12,621 bases of DNA. Origin: an uncultured Leucobacter sp. (GTDB lineage Bacteria > Actinomycetota > Actinomycetes > Actinomycetales > Microbacteriaceae). Below are positions 8,401-12,621 of this stretch, in pieces (within the stretch, counting starts at the first letter, position 1; each line of letters opens with the position of its first letter). Below the pieces are notes generated by a model. That model was not told the origin of the DNA. It ran no database searches and was given only the letters and a program-made list of their open reading frames with translations. The DNA lies in assembly GCA_945952575.1 (NCBI GenBank), contig CAMFIY010000047.1:1-12621 (forward strand), given 5' to 3'. A program made the position numbers and the translations under genes.

Positions 8401-8466
8401 CGGTACCTGCTGCCGACGGGAGACCTCGAGTTCCGGTTCGCGTTCCGCGGCATCCAGAACCGCTGA
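5410..8466 (+). CDS. lacZ: Beta-galactosidase, glycoside hydrolase family 2 (LacZ type)
   Basis: This 1018-residue cytoplasmic enzyme hydrolyses lactose and related beta-galactosides; its length matches E. coli LacZ. In order: sugar-binding jelly roll (about 30-215), immunoglobulin-like domain (218-312), TIM barrel (320-600), linker domain (610-720) and the small C-terminal domain (730-1010). The acid/base is Glu452 in CGNES and the nucleophile Glu518 in CEYAHAMGNS, matching E. coli Glu461 and Glu537. NRHEF (338-342), VRTSHYPND and GGDNGE are conserved, and Trp991 in GDDSW corresponds to the active-site Trp999. The start is GTG at 5410, sharing GTGA with the upstream permease stop; the frame is open upstream to 5206 but that stretch is permease sequence. 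The enzyme appears complete and active; lactose versus other galactosides is inferred. Confidence 0.95.
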   Translation: MTFDPVFAIERIADPTFVSENRRPAHSDHRWFADLDEARSGVSAFEQSLNGLWKFFCARNQGQVLPDFADPSRDVSGWDDIRVPSHLQLEGYDRPQYVNVGYAWDGQEDIEPGQVPERDNPIGCYVRTFALDCPLAEGERLSVTFHGAESAIALWVNGRYIGYSTDSFTPAEFDLTDALVEGENRIAAQVFSYSAGSWLEDQDFFRFSGIFRDVTLYRRPGVHAEDIRVTTAVADDLASAEVRLQVALEGAAGTIAARLDGVGELAQGADGAFTVRFDDPRLWSPEHPHLYDLVVEVRDADGRLTEVVPQRIGIRRFAIEDGVLRLNGDRVVFNGINRHEFGLNGRVPSRELTESDIRMLKAHNVNAVRTSHYPNDSAFYALADEYGLMVIDEMNLETHARWSRIRLHGESLDTALPGDHDEWRPAALDRARSMLERDKNHASVVIWSCGNESFGGTVLRDVADWFRSVDDRPVHYEGVHWDPRYPETTDIASQMYTPAAAVEDYLRTNRDKPFIVCEYAHAMGNSFGGVGEYIELAYRDELFQGGFIWDFADQAILMHDRYGREYFGYGGDNGEAPHDQDFSGNGIFFADHTPSPMAQEMKRLYQGFVVDVSESSFALTNRLMSTSSAEYETRVSISREGRILTADVVDTDVAPGGSAVYPLPVAIPAAAGEYAIVVSLHLRTETAWAPAGHEVAFGEHVLRVGEPAAGATAPAAQVAAPAPRLVEGTLSIGVHGPGFHVTFSRIFNGLTSYRFGETRTGGRELLSGAVTPNFWHAPTANERGWGGPFEEGQWLLASRYGRASGFHEPADISVEQVDGGVRIGYRYELPTTPVTHCDLSYLVDGAGRVEVTQRMHVPEGLPQMPEFATMLAMPADYDRVRWYGDGPEECYVDRREGARLGVYDRHVPDMLTPYIRPQEAGNRTGVRWAEITDARGAGLRFEGDPIMEFSALSWTPAEIESALHPHELPPIHRTIVRPALMRRGVAGDDSWGSRPLDRYLLPTGDLEFRFAFRGIQNR

Positions 8467-8477
8467 GCCCGGCTCAG
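8463..8477. repeat. Palindrome holding the stop codons of both convergent genes
   Basis: CTGAGC (8463-8468) and GCTCAG (8472-8477) form a short inverted repeat around CCG. It contains the TGA of lacZ on the plus strand and the TGA of the repressor on the minus strand, seven bases apart. Tail-to-tail genes with the same stop-plus-G context give this symmetry easily, so a role is uncertain. Confidence 0.6.
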
Positions 8478-9520
8478 CCGACCCGCGCCGTCCCCGATCC
8501 CGGGGGCGGCGCGGTGCTCGCCCGCACGATCAGCTCGGTGGGCACCGTGTCGGCGGTGGTGCGCTTCTGGTGCTCGATCCGGTCGATGAGCATGCCGACC
8601 GCCGCGGTGGCGACACGGTCGAAGTACTGGTGCACCGTGGTCAGCGGCGGCCGGAAGTCGGCGGAGAGCTCCATGTCGTCGAAGCCGACGACGCTGACCG
8701 AGCCGGGCACGTCGCGTCCGGCCTCGTGCAGTGCGCGCATGGCTCCCAGCGCCATCGCGTCGTTGGACGCGAAGATCGCCGTCACCGCGGGGTCGGCTGC
8801 CAGTCGCTTCCCCGCCGCGTAACCGGATGCCGGGCTCCAGTCACCCGGCACGACCGGGGGCACCACGCGGCCGTGCTCGCGGAGCGTGTCGGCCCAAGCC
8901 TGCGCGCGGTCCCTGGCGCCGTGCGAGCGCTCGGGTCCGCGGACGTGCCAGACCGTCTCGTGCCCGAGTGAAAGGAGGTGCTCGGTGGCCAGCCGGGCGC
9001 CCTGCGCCTGATCGGTGTCGATCGCGACGTAGGGATGCGAGCGGCCGGCGGTGACGACGACCGTGGGGATCTTGGCGATGCGCTTCAGGTCGGACTTGAG
9101 CAGCTCATGCTCTTCGAGCACCACGATGAGCCCGTCGACCGCCTGGTCGGCGATCCGGGTGAGCGCGCCGGTCAGGCCCGCCTGCGCGATGGTCCACAGC
9201 GGGGTGAGCGCGAGCGAGTAGCCGGCCTTGGACGCCTCGCTGGCGAACGCCTCCAGCGTTCGGGTGTTGCCGTAGCTGGAGAGCTCGGACATGATCACGC
9301 CGAGGGTGCGGAACCTGCCGGTCTTCAGAGCGCGCGCGGCGGAGTTCGGCCGGTAGCCGAGCCGGTCCATGGCCGCGAGCACCTTGTCGCGGGTGACCGG
9401 ACGCACGATGTCCATGCCGTTGGCGACGCGAGAGACGGTCTGCGCCGAGACCCCGACCTCACGTGCGACGTCGATGATCGACGGCGCGCGCCACACGCGC
9501 TCGTCCTCCGGCTGCTCCAC
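8474..9520 (-). CDS. LacI-family transcriptional repressor of the lac operon
   Basis: This is a 348-residue sugar-responsive DNA-binding protein. The helix-turn-helix is at residues 14-35 (SIIDVAREVGVSAQTVSRV), the hinge helix at about 58-68 (RPNSAARALKTGR), and the periplasmic-binding-protein-like effector domain follows, with IDTDQAQGARLATEHL (167-182), the ASNDAMALGA loop (251-260) and the conserved VSVVGFDDMELS (275-286). Two adjacent GTG codons (9523 and 9520) follow GGGAGGG at 9527-9533 (minus strand); 9520 has the better spacing. An in-frame ATG at 9604 would add a proline/glycine/arginine-rich tail and is less likely. It faces lacZ tail to tail, seven bases apart. Target is probably the palindrome at 2157-2178, with a galactoside as inducer; both are inferred from linkage. 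Confidence 0.93.
   Translation of the reverse strand: MEQPEDERVWRAPSIIDVAREVGVSAQTVSRVANGMDIVRPVTRDKVLAAMDRLGYRPNSAARALKTGRFRTLGVIMSELSSYGNTRTLEAFASEASKAGYSLALTPLWTIAQAGLTGALTRIADQAVDGLIVVLEEHELLKSDLKRIAKIPTVVVTAGRSHPYVAIDTDQAQGARLATEHLLSLGHETVWHVRGPERSHGARDRAQAWADTLREHGRVVPPVVPGDWSPASGYAAGKRLAADPAVTAIFASNDAMALGAMRALHEAGRDVPGSVSVVGFDDMELSADFRPPLTTVHQYFDRVATAAVGMLIDRIEHQKRTTADTVPTELIVRASTAPPPGSGTARVG
8483..8514. terminator. Stem-loop terminator of lacZ lying inside the 3' end of the repressor gene
   Basis: CCGCGCCGTCCCC (8483-8495) pairs with GGGGGCGGCGCGG (8502-8514) over 13 bp with one G-U pair and a 6-nt loop. It begins 17 bases after the lacZ stop. The bases are also codons for the last residues of the LacI-family protein (tail PPPGSGTARVG), so one stretch of DNA serves as coding and as terminator. 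No U-tract is present. Confidence 0.7.
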
Positions 9521-9667
9521 CACTGACCCTCCCGGCGTCCCCCTGAACGATACCAATCCGCGGTCGCGCCCCCGTCCCGGGCCTTCCCTCCGGCCCTCAC
9601 CCACCCACCTCCGGGTTTCGAATCGCTCATATTGCTGTGTTCTGGATCGCCCCCTTCCTTTTCTGCC

Positions 9668-10345
9668 TCACGTGGGTAGCTGGATGAGTCCGCAGAGCGG
9701 GCATCGCCAGACTGGCGTGCGCTTGGGGTCGTCGGCGGCTTCGAGCTGTACGAGGCATTGGCGGTAGTTGGGGGCGAAGCCGAGCCAGGTGGTGTCGTCG
9801 TCGGGGGTCATCGGGTCAGGGTAGGTGTCTGCGCGTGGGGGCGTGGGGGTGTGTCCACAGGGTCCGCTGATACGGGCGGCGACGGTGGCTGCGGCTCCGT
9901 GCGTTGCCGGCTGCTCCTTGGTCTGGGGCCGGCAACGGACGGGGCACCAGCGGATGCGGGGCGTGGCCTTCGTTTCCTCGGGCAGCGTTGCGCGGGTGAT
10001 GGCCCGTGCCAGGTAGGCGGTGACGAGCATTGTTCCCCAGACGACTAGGCAGATAGCGAGGAAGCCGAGGGCGGCGAGCAGGAGGGGGCTGAATCCTGCG
10101 GGAGCTTCGGGGCCGGCGGCTAGCCACGCTGGCGGGGCGGGGAAGAACAGCGAGTACGCGCCGATCGCGAGCAGCACGACGACGAGTGCCCGCAACACGG
10201 CCAGGGTGAGTCGGTACGTGGTGATGGGGTTGCCGGCTCTGACGGCCATCCCGATTCCCAGGCCGAGGGGGATCACGATGAGCCCGAACCCGACGGCGAG
10301 GATCATGGGGGCGTGTCCTGCGATGAACTGCGCTGCGTGTTCCAT
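9668..10345 (-). CDS. Unrecognised membrane protein with cysteine-rich C-terminal tail
   Basis: I do not recognise this 225-residue protein. It has three likely membrane helices (about 14-34, 45-68 and 86-112) followed by a soluble tail with six cysteines: C134 and C138 in WCPVRC, C163, C197, and a terminal CPLC (C215, C218) that resembles half of a zinc ribbon. The start ATG at 10345 has a very strong Shine-Dalgarno, GGAGGAGG (10350-10357), four bases upstream. An in-frame ATG at 10429 with GAAAGG at 10437-10442 would add 28 residues (MNTTTHAALSVG...), so both starts may be used. It lies back to back with a truncated secreted nuclease and looks like part of a plasmid or integrative element; that origin is inference. 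The last 47 residues might be a separately evolved domain. Confidence 0.6.
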   Translation of the reverse strand: MEHAAQFIAGHAPMILAVGFGLIVIPLGLGIGMAVRAGNPITTYRLTLAVLRALVVVLLAIGAYSLFFPAPPAWLAAGPEAPAGFSPLLLAALGFLAICLVVWGTMLVTAYLARAITRATLPEETKATPRIRWCPVRCRPQTKEQPATHGAAATVAARISGPCGHTPTPPRADTYPDPMTPDDDTTWLGFAPNYRQCLVQLEAADDPKRTPVWRCPLCGLIQLPT

Positions 10346-10349
10346 CAGT

Positions 10350-10357
10350 CCTCCTCC
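10350..10357 (-). promoter_or_regulatory. Strong internal Shine-Dalgarno GGAGGAGG deciding the membrane-protein start
   Basis: On the minus strand GGAGGAGG is followed by ACTG and ATG (10345-10343). It also encodes a Gly-rich stretch (SGGGLM) in the longer frame from 10429. Near-perfect complementarity to the 16S rRNA tail makes the shorter start the better supported one. Confidence 0.6.
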
Positions 10358-10474
10358 GCTGATCGTGGGCTGCTGCGGACTATTCGTACCAGCACCGACC
10401 GACAGTGCTGCGTGAGTGGTGGTGTTCATGGTGTCGCCTTTCGTTCTGTGGTGTGTGGTGTGCGTGGTTACTAG

Positions 10475-10774
10475 ATGAGAAGGCGACGGCGTGACATGAG
10501 AGCGGGACGCCTCGCTGCCGTCAGCGCGGCCGCTGTCGTCCTCGCTCTCACCGGCTGCACTCCCCCGGAGTCTGCACTCGCGGGTGCAGAGCACGGCCTC
10601 GTCGCCGCCGTCGTCGACGGCGACACGATCAAGGTCGAAACGGCGACCGGCACGGTTCGTGTTCGCATCATCGGGATCAATACCCCCGAGATAGGGCGCG
10701 ATGGCAAGCCGAGCGAGTGCTACGCCGAGCAAGCTCGCGACTACCTCGACCAGCTCGCCTACGGGCGAACGGTC
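10475..10774 (+). pseudogene. Truncated lipoprotein thermonuclease (staphylococcal nuclease-like, SNase domain)
   Basis: The frame opens with a lipoprotein signal: RRRRRDMRAGR, a hydrophobic stretch, and the lipobox LTGC with Cys28. Start is ATG 10475, or ATG 10496 with GAGAAGG upstream. The SNase core follows: VVDGDTIKV (Ca2+-binding Asp of the first strand), VRIIGINTPE (the Arg and Glu equivalent to Arg35 and Glu43 of staphylococcal nuclease, with Asn in place of Asp40) and ECYAEQARDYLDQLAYGRTV. Homology stops at about 10774, just before the part carrying the second catalytic arginine (Arg87) and the C-terminal barrel. The frame then continues to 11542 through an aldo/keto reductase in the wrong frame, so the apparent 355-residue product is a chimera. 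This is a deletion or insertion scar, and the product should be inactive. Confidence 0.85.
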
Positions 10775-10775
10775 G

Positions 10776-10787
10776 TAGCGTGGGGGC
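10776..10787 (+). promoter_or_regulatory. Leaderless-type -10 box before the aldo/keto reductase
   Basis: TAGCGT (10776-10781) is followed by six bases and the ATG at 10788. This is the spacing expected if transcription begins at the start codon. No good -35 is seen in the nuclease sequence upstream, consistent with the native upstream region having been replaced at the junction. Confidence 0.5.
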
Positions 10788-11618
10788 ATGGTTATGATCC
10801 CCACGGTCTCGCTCAACGACGGCACATCCTTCCCCGAGCTCGGGTTCGGCACCTACAAGCTGCAGGGTCCCGACGGCGTCGCGGCGATCGAGGCGGCCAT
10901 CGGCGCGGGCTACCGCCTTCTCGATTCGGCCGTGAACTACGAGAACGAGGCCGAGGTCGGAGAGGCGGTGCGCCGCAGCGGCATCCGCGACGAGCTCATC
11001 GTGACGACGAAGGTCCCGGGGCGGGACCACGGGCACGACGAGACGATCCGCAGCGCCCACGCCTCTCTCGAGCGCCTCGGACTCGAGCGCATCGATCTCT
11101 ACCTCATCCACTGGCCGAACCCCAGCGTCAACCGATACGTCGAGACGTTCCGCGCCATGATCGATCTGCAGAACGACGGCAAGGTCGGCTCGGTCGGCGT
11201 CTCGAACTTCACCGAGGAGATGCTCTCCCGCGTGATCGACGAGACGGGCGTGACACCGGCGGTCAACCAGGTCGAGATGCACCCGTACTTCCCTCAGGCG
11301 GCACTGCGCGCCTTCCATGCCGCGCACGGCATCCGCACCGAGAGCTGGAGCCCGCTGGCCCGGCGCAGCGAGCTGCTCGCCGAGCAGGTGGTCGCCGATG
11401 TCGCCGCCGCGCACGGGGTCACGCCCACCCAGGCCGTGCTGCGCTGGCACACCCAGCTCGGCTCGACGCCCATCCCGAAGTCCGCGACGCCGGAGCGTCA
11501 GCAGGAGAACGCGGATGTCTTCGGCTTCACGTTGAGCGGTGACGAGGTGGCAGCGCTCAGCGCTCTGGAGCGGGGTCGTCTGTGGGGTGGAGACCCCGAG
11601 ACGCACGAGGAGATGTGA
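10788..11618 (+). CDS. Aldo/keto reductase (2,5-diketo-D-gluconate reductase-like)
   Basis: This 276-residue soluble NADPH-dependent enzyme reduces aldehydes and ketones to alcohols. The catalytic tetrad is complete: Asp46 in LLDSAVNYENE, Tyr51, Lys75 in VTTKVPG and His108 in LIHWPNP. GVSNF, the NQVEMHPY segment and the cofactor-binding IPKSATPERQQEN segment are all present, giving a full (beta/alpha)8 barrel of typical DkgA/AKR5 length. ATG 10788 is preferred because a -10 box sits six bases upstream; ATG 10794 is two codons downstream and has GGGGG ahead of it. The gene begins exactly where the nuclease remnant ends. Physiological substrate is not predictable; the family covers keto-gluconates, methylglyoxal and other small carbonyls. 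Confidence 0.95.
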   Translation: MVMIPTVSLNDGTSFPELGFGTYKLQGPDGVAAIEAAIGAGYRLLDSAVNYENEAEVGEAVRRSGIRDELIVTTKVPGRDHGHDETIRSAHASLERLGLERIDLYLIHWPNPSVNRYVETFRAMIDLQNDGKVGSVGVSNFTEEMLSRVIDETGVTPAVNQVEMHPYFPQAALRAFHAAHGIRTESWSPLARRSELLAEQVVADVAAAHGVTPTQAVLRWHTQLGSTPIPKSATPERQQENADVFGFTLSGDEVAALSALERGRLWGGDPETHEEM

Positions 11619-11786
11619 CCGCCCGCGCGAGCAGCCGGTCGCACCCGACGAACAGGTAGCCGACGGCCACGAGGCCGACCGTCAGGCCGACGATCCAAGC
11701 GGCGACCCCGCCGACACCGTGTCTCGGGATGAGGGCCCACAGCAGCGGGTCGTCGCGGCGCAGGGGATGCGGGAGCGGACGACCAT
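11557..11786 (-). pseudogene. Possible frameshifted small membrane protein gene
   Basis: On the minus strand, from about 11754 to the TGA at 11557, one frame reads DDPLLWALIPRHGVGG and continues into a clear membrane helix (VAAWIVGLTVGLVAVGYLF) ending FVGCDRLLARA. That frame has no ATG, GTG or TTG between its upstream stop and the helix. An ATG at 11786, six bases after TAACAT (11793-11798), begins a different frame; a single-base indel near 11754-11759 would join the two. A CTG start is the alternative. The 3' end would overlap the reductase gene by 62 bases. It is convergent with the reductase and in tandem with the next membrane gene. Low confidence. Confidence 0.35.
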
Positions 11787-11808
11787 TCGCCCATGTTAGG
11801 GGGAACGT

Positions 11809-12027
11809 TTACAGCTGTGCGCCGTCGTCCCAGGGGTCGTCGAGCTCGGGTGTGCGCCCGCGCCACGACTCGTACGCGATGAGCCAGCCGATCGAGACGA
11901 TGACGGCCAGCAGCACGCCGAGCAGAACGTTCTGCATGATCAGGCCGAACAGCACGCCGGCGCCCAGCAGCACCACGGTGCCGATCAACCAGCCGATCCG
12001 GCCGCGCGGCCATCCTCTGTGGGTCAT
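11809..12027 (-). CDS. Small two-helix membrane protein, function unknown
   Basis: This is a 72-residue protein with two hydrophobic segments (about residues 10-30 and 32-51), a basic start (MTHRGWPRGR) and an acidic tail (ELDDPWDDGAQL). I do not recognise a named family. The start ATG at 12027 is preceded by TACGCT (12034-12039 on the minus strand) with a six-base gap, the same leaderless-type spacing seen before the reductase. Small proteins of this kind are common in actinobacterial genomes as membrane-associated proteins of unknown role. The adjoining glycosylase gene ends 28 bases upstream, so the two may share a transcript or this gene may use its own promoter. Confidence 0.75.
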   Translation of the reverse strand: MTHRGWPRGRIGWLIGTVVLLGAGVLFGLIMQNVLLGVLLAVIVSIGWLIAYESWRGRTPELDDPWDDGAQL

Positions 12028-12033
12028 GGCACC

Positions 12034-12039
12034 AGCGTA
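12034..12039 (-). promoter_or_regulatory. Leaderless-type -10 box before the 72-aa membrane protein
   Basis: TACGCT on the minus strand is followed by GGTGCC and the ATG at 12027. There is no Shine-Dalgarno in between, which supports a leaderless start. Confidence 0.5.
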
Positions 12040-12055
12040 GGAGGTCGATCCGCTG

Positions 12056-12621
12056 TCACCGCCCGCGGTGGTCCTCCGGCGCGAAGCGGGGACCGCGGCG
12101 CGGTTCGAGCCGGCCGCTCAGCCCGATCAGTCTGATCACGCGCTGGCGGTGCCCGCGCCAGGGCTCCAGCAGCTCGAGCATCCCGTCGTCGTCGACGCGG
12201 CGACCGGTCAGGGCGTAGCCCACCTGGTGGGAGAGGTGGTAGTCGCCGATGCTGACGGCATCGGGATCGCCGAAGGCGCGGATGCGCATCTCCGCGCTGG
12301 TCCACGCCCCGATGCCGCGGAGGCTCGTCACGGCGCTGTCGGCGGATGCCGGGTCGCGAGCGGCCCGCTCGATCGAGGCGCGCCGGGCGGCCGCCTGCAC
12401 GATCGTCTGCGACTGCGGCGGTTCGAGTCCGGCGCGGTGCCACGTCCAGCTCGGAATGAGGTGCCAGTCGGCCGGCGGGGCGAACATCGGCCGGGGCGTC
12501 GGGCCGGGTGCGCGCTCGCCGCACCAGGTGAGGATCATCCGCCAGGCGCCGAAGGCCTGCAGCCCCGTCACCTTCTGCTCGAACACGGCGCTGATCAGCG
12601 CGTCGAAGACGAGGTCGGTGC
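12056..12621 (-). CDS. DNA-3-methyladenine glycosylase-like protein (HhH-GPD, AlkA type), 5' end outside window
   Basis: The frame is open to the right edge, so the GTG at 12586 is internal. The 187 visible residues begin TDLVFDALISAVFEQKVTG, the conserved entry to the AlkA/HhH-GPD glycosylase domain. The helix-hairpin-helix lies in LRGIGAWTSAEMRI, and the catalytic aspartate is the Asp of VSIGDYHL. The lysine that bifunctional glycosylases carry in the hairpin is absent (AWTSAEM), so it should be monofunctional. The family removes alkylated bases such as 3-methyladenine to start base-excision repair. The N-terminal region is missing from the window. The C-terminus is arginine-rich (RRGPRFAPEDHRGR). 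Confidence 0.9.
   Translation of the reverse strand, partial: TDLVFDALISAVFEQKVTGLQAFGAWRMILTWCGERAPGPTPRPMFAPPADWHLIPSWTWHRAGLEPPQSQTIVQAAARRASIERAARDPASADSAVTSLRGIGAWTSAEMRIRAFGDPDAVSIGDYHLSHQVGYALTGRRVDDDGMLELLEPWRGHRQRVIRLIGLSGRLEPRRGPRFAPEDHRGR

Noticed and set aside
9758..10048. Plus-strand Gly-rich 96-residue frame
   Set aside because: It is antisense to the membrane protein's cysteine-rich tail, has no ribosome site and is of low complexity.
10430..10852. Extension of the unknown membrane protein to a 394-residue product
   Set aside because: The extra 141 residues run antisense through the nuclease remnant and the reductase start; good ribosome sites exist at 10437-10442 and 10350-10357.
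10475..11542. A 355-residue nuclease fusion protein
   Set aside because: After about 10774 the frame is an out-of-frame reading of the aldo/keto reductase, which is intact in its own frame; the C-terminal part is low-complexity Arg-rich sequence.
1..12621. CRISPR array, tRNA, rRNA, riboswitch, defence or biosynthetic cluster
   Set aside because: I looked for regularly spaced repeats, tRNA-like CCA ends and cloverleaf arms, and signature enzymes on both strands, and saw none that I could support.

Overview
The window is high-GC DNA with strong G/C third-position bias, actinobacterial start regions and several start codons preceded by a TANNNT box only six bases upstream. This fits a member of the Actinomycetota, most likely Microbacteriaceae (Microbacterium-like). 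That assignment is inference from style and protein character, not from a marker gene.

Layout. The left edge holds the 3' end of a Cof-type HAD phosphatase (1-451), a GC-rich spacer, and a monoacylglycerol-lipase-like alpha/beta hydrolase (762-1706) with its own promoter and a strong terminator. A 470-base non-coding stretch follows, carrying an imperfect repeat and the tail of a dead IS3-family transposase (1943-2098). Next comes a complete sugar catabolic cassette: a palindromic LacI-type operator (2157-2178), a lipoprotein solute-binding protein (2263-3558), an RNA hairpin, two MalF/MalG-type permeases (3634-4602, 4595-5413), a full-length GH2 beta-galactosidase (5410-8466), and a convergent LacI-family repressor (8474-9520). 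After it lie an unrecognised membrane protein with a cysteine-rich tail (minus strand, ending at 9668) and a truncated lipoprotein thermonuclease (10475-10774). The nuclease runs directly into the start of an aldo/keto reductase (10788-11618). The right edge has a possibly frameshifted small membrane gene, an intact 72-aa membrane protein (11809-12027) and the C-terminal part of an AlkA-like DNA glycosylase (12056 to the edge), all on the minus strand.

How it works together. The cassette reads as a self-contained lactose or beta-galactoside module. The binding protein captures the sugar outside, the two permeases import it, cytoplasmic beta-galactosidase cleaves it, and the LacI protein probably represses the operon through the palindrome over its promoter. 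No ABC ATPase is encoded, so the importer presumably borrows a shared MsiK-type ATPase. Transcript architecture is visible: a hairpin after the binding-protein gene to set stoichiometry, overlapping starts and stops for permeases and enzyme, and a terminator for lacZ placed inside the end of the repressor gene.

I found no clearly new multi-gene system. The most unusual points are the mobile-DNA scars on both sides of the lac cassette, the nuclease/reductase junction, the unidentified membrane/cysteine protein with two competing starts, and the small membrane reading frame that lacks a start codon.
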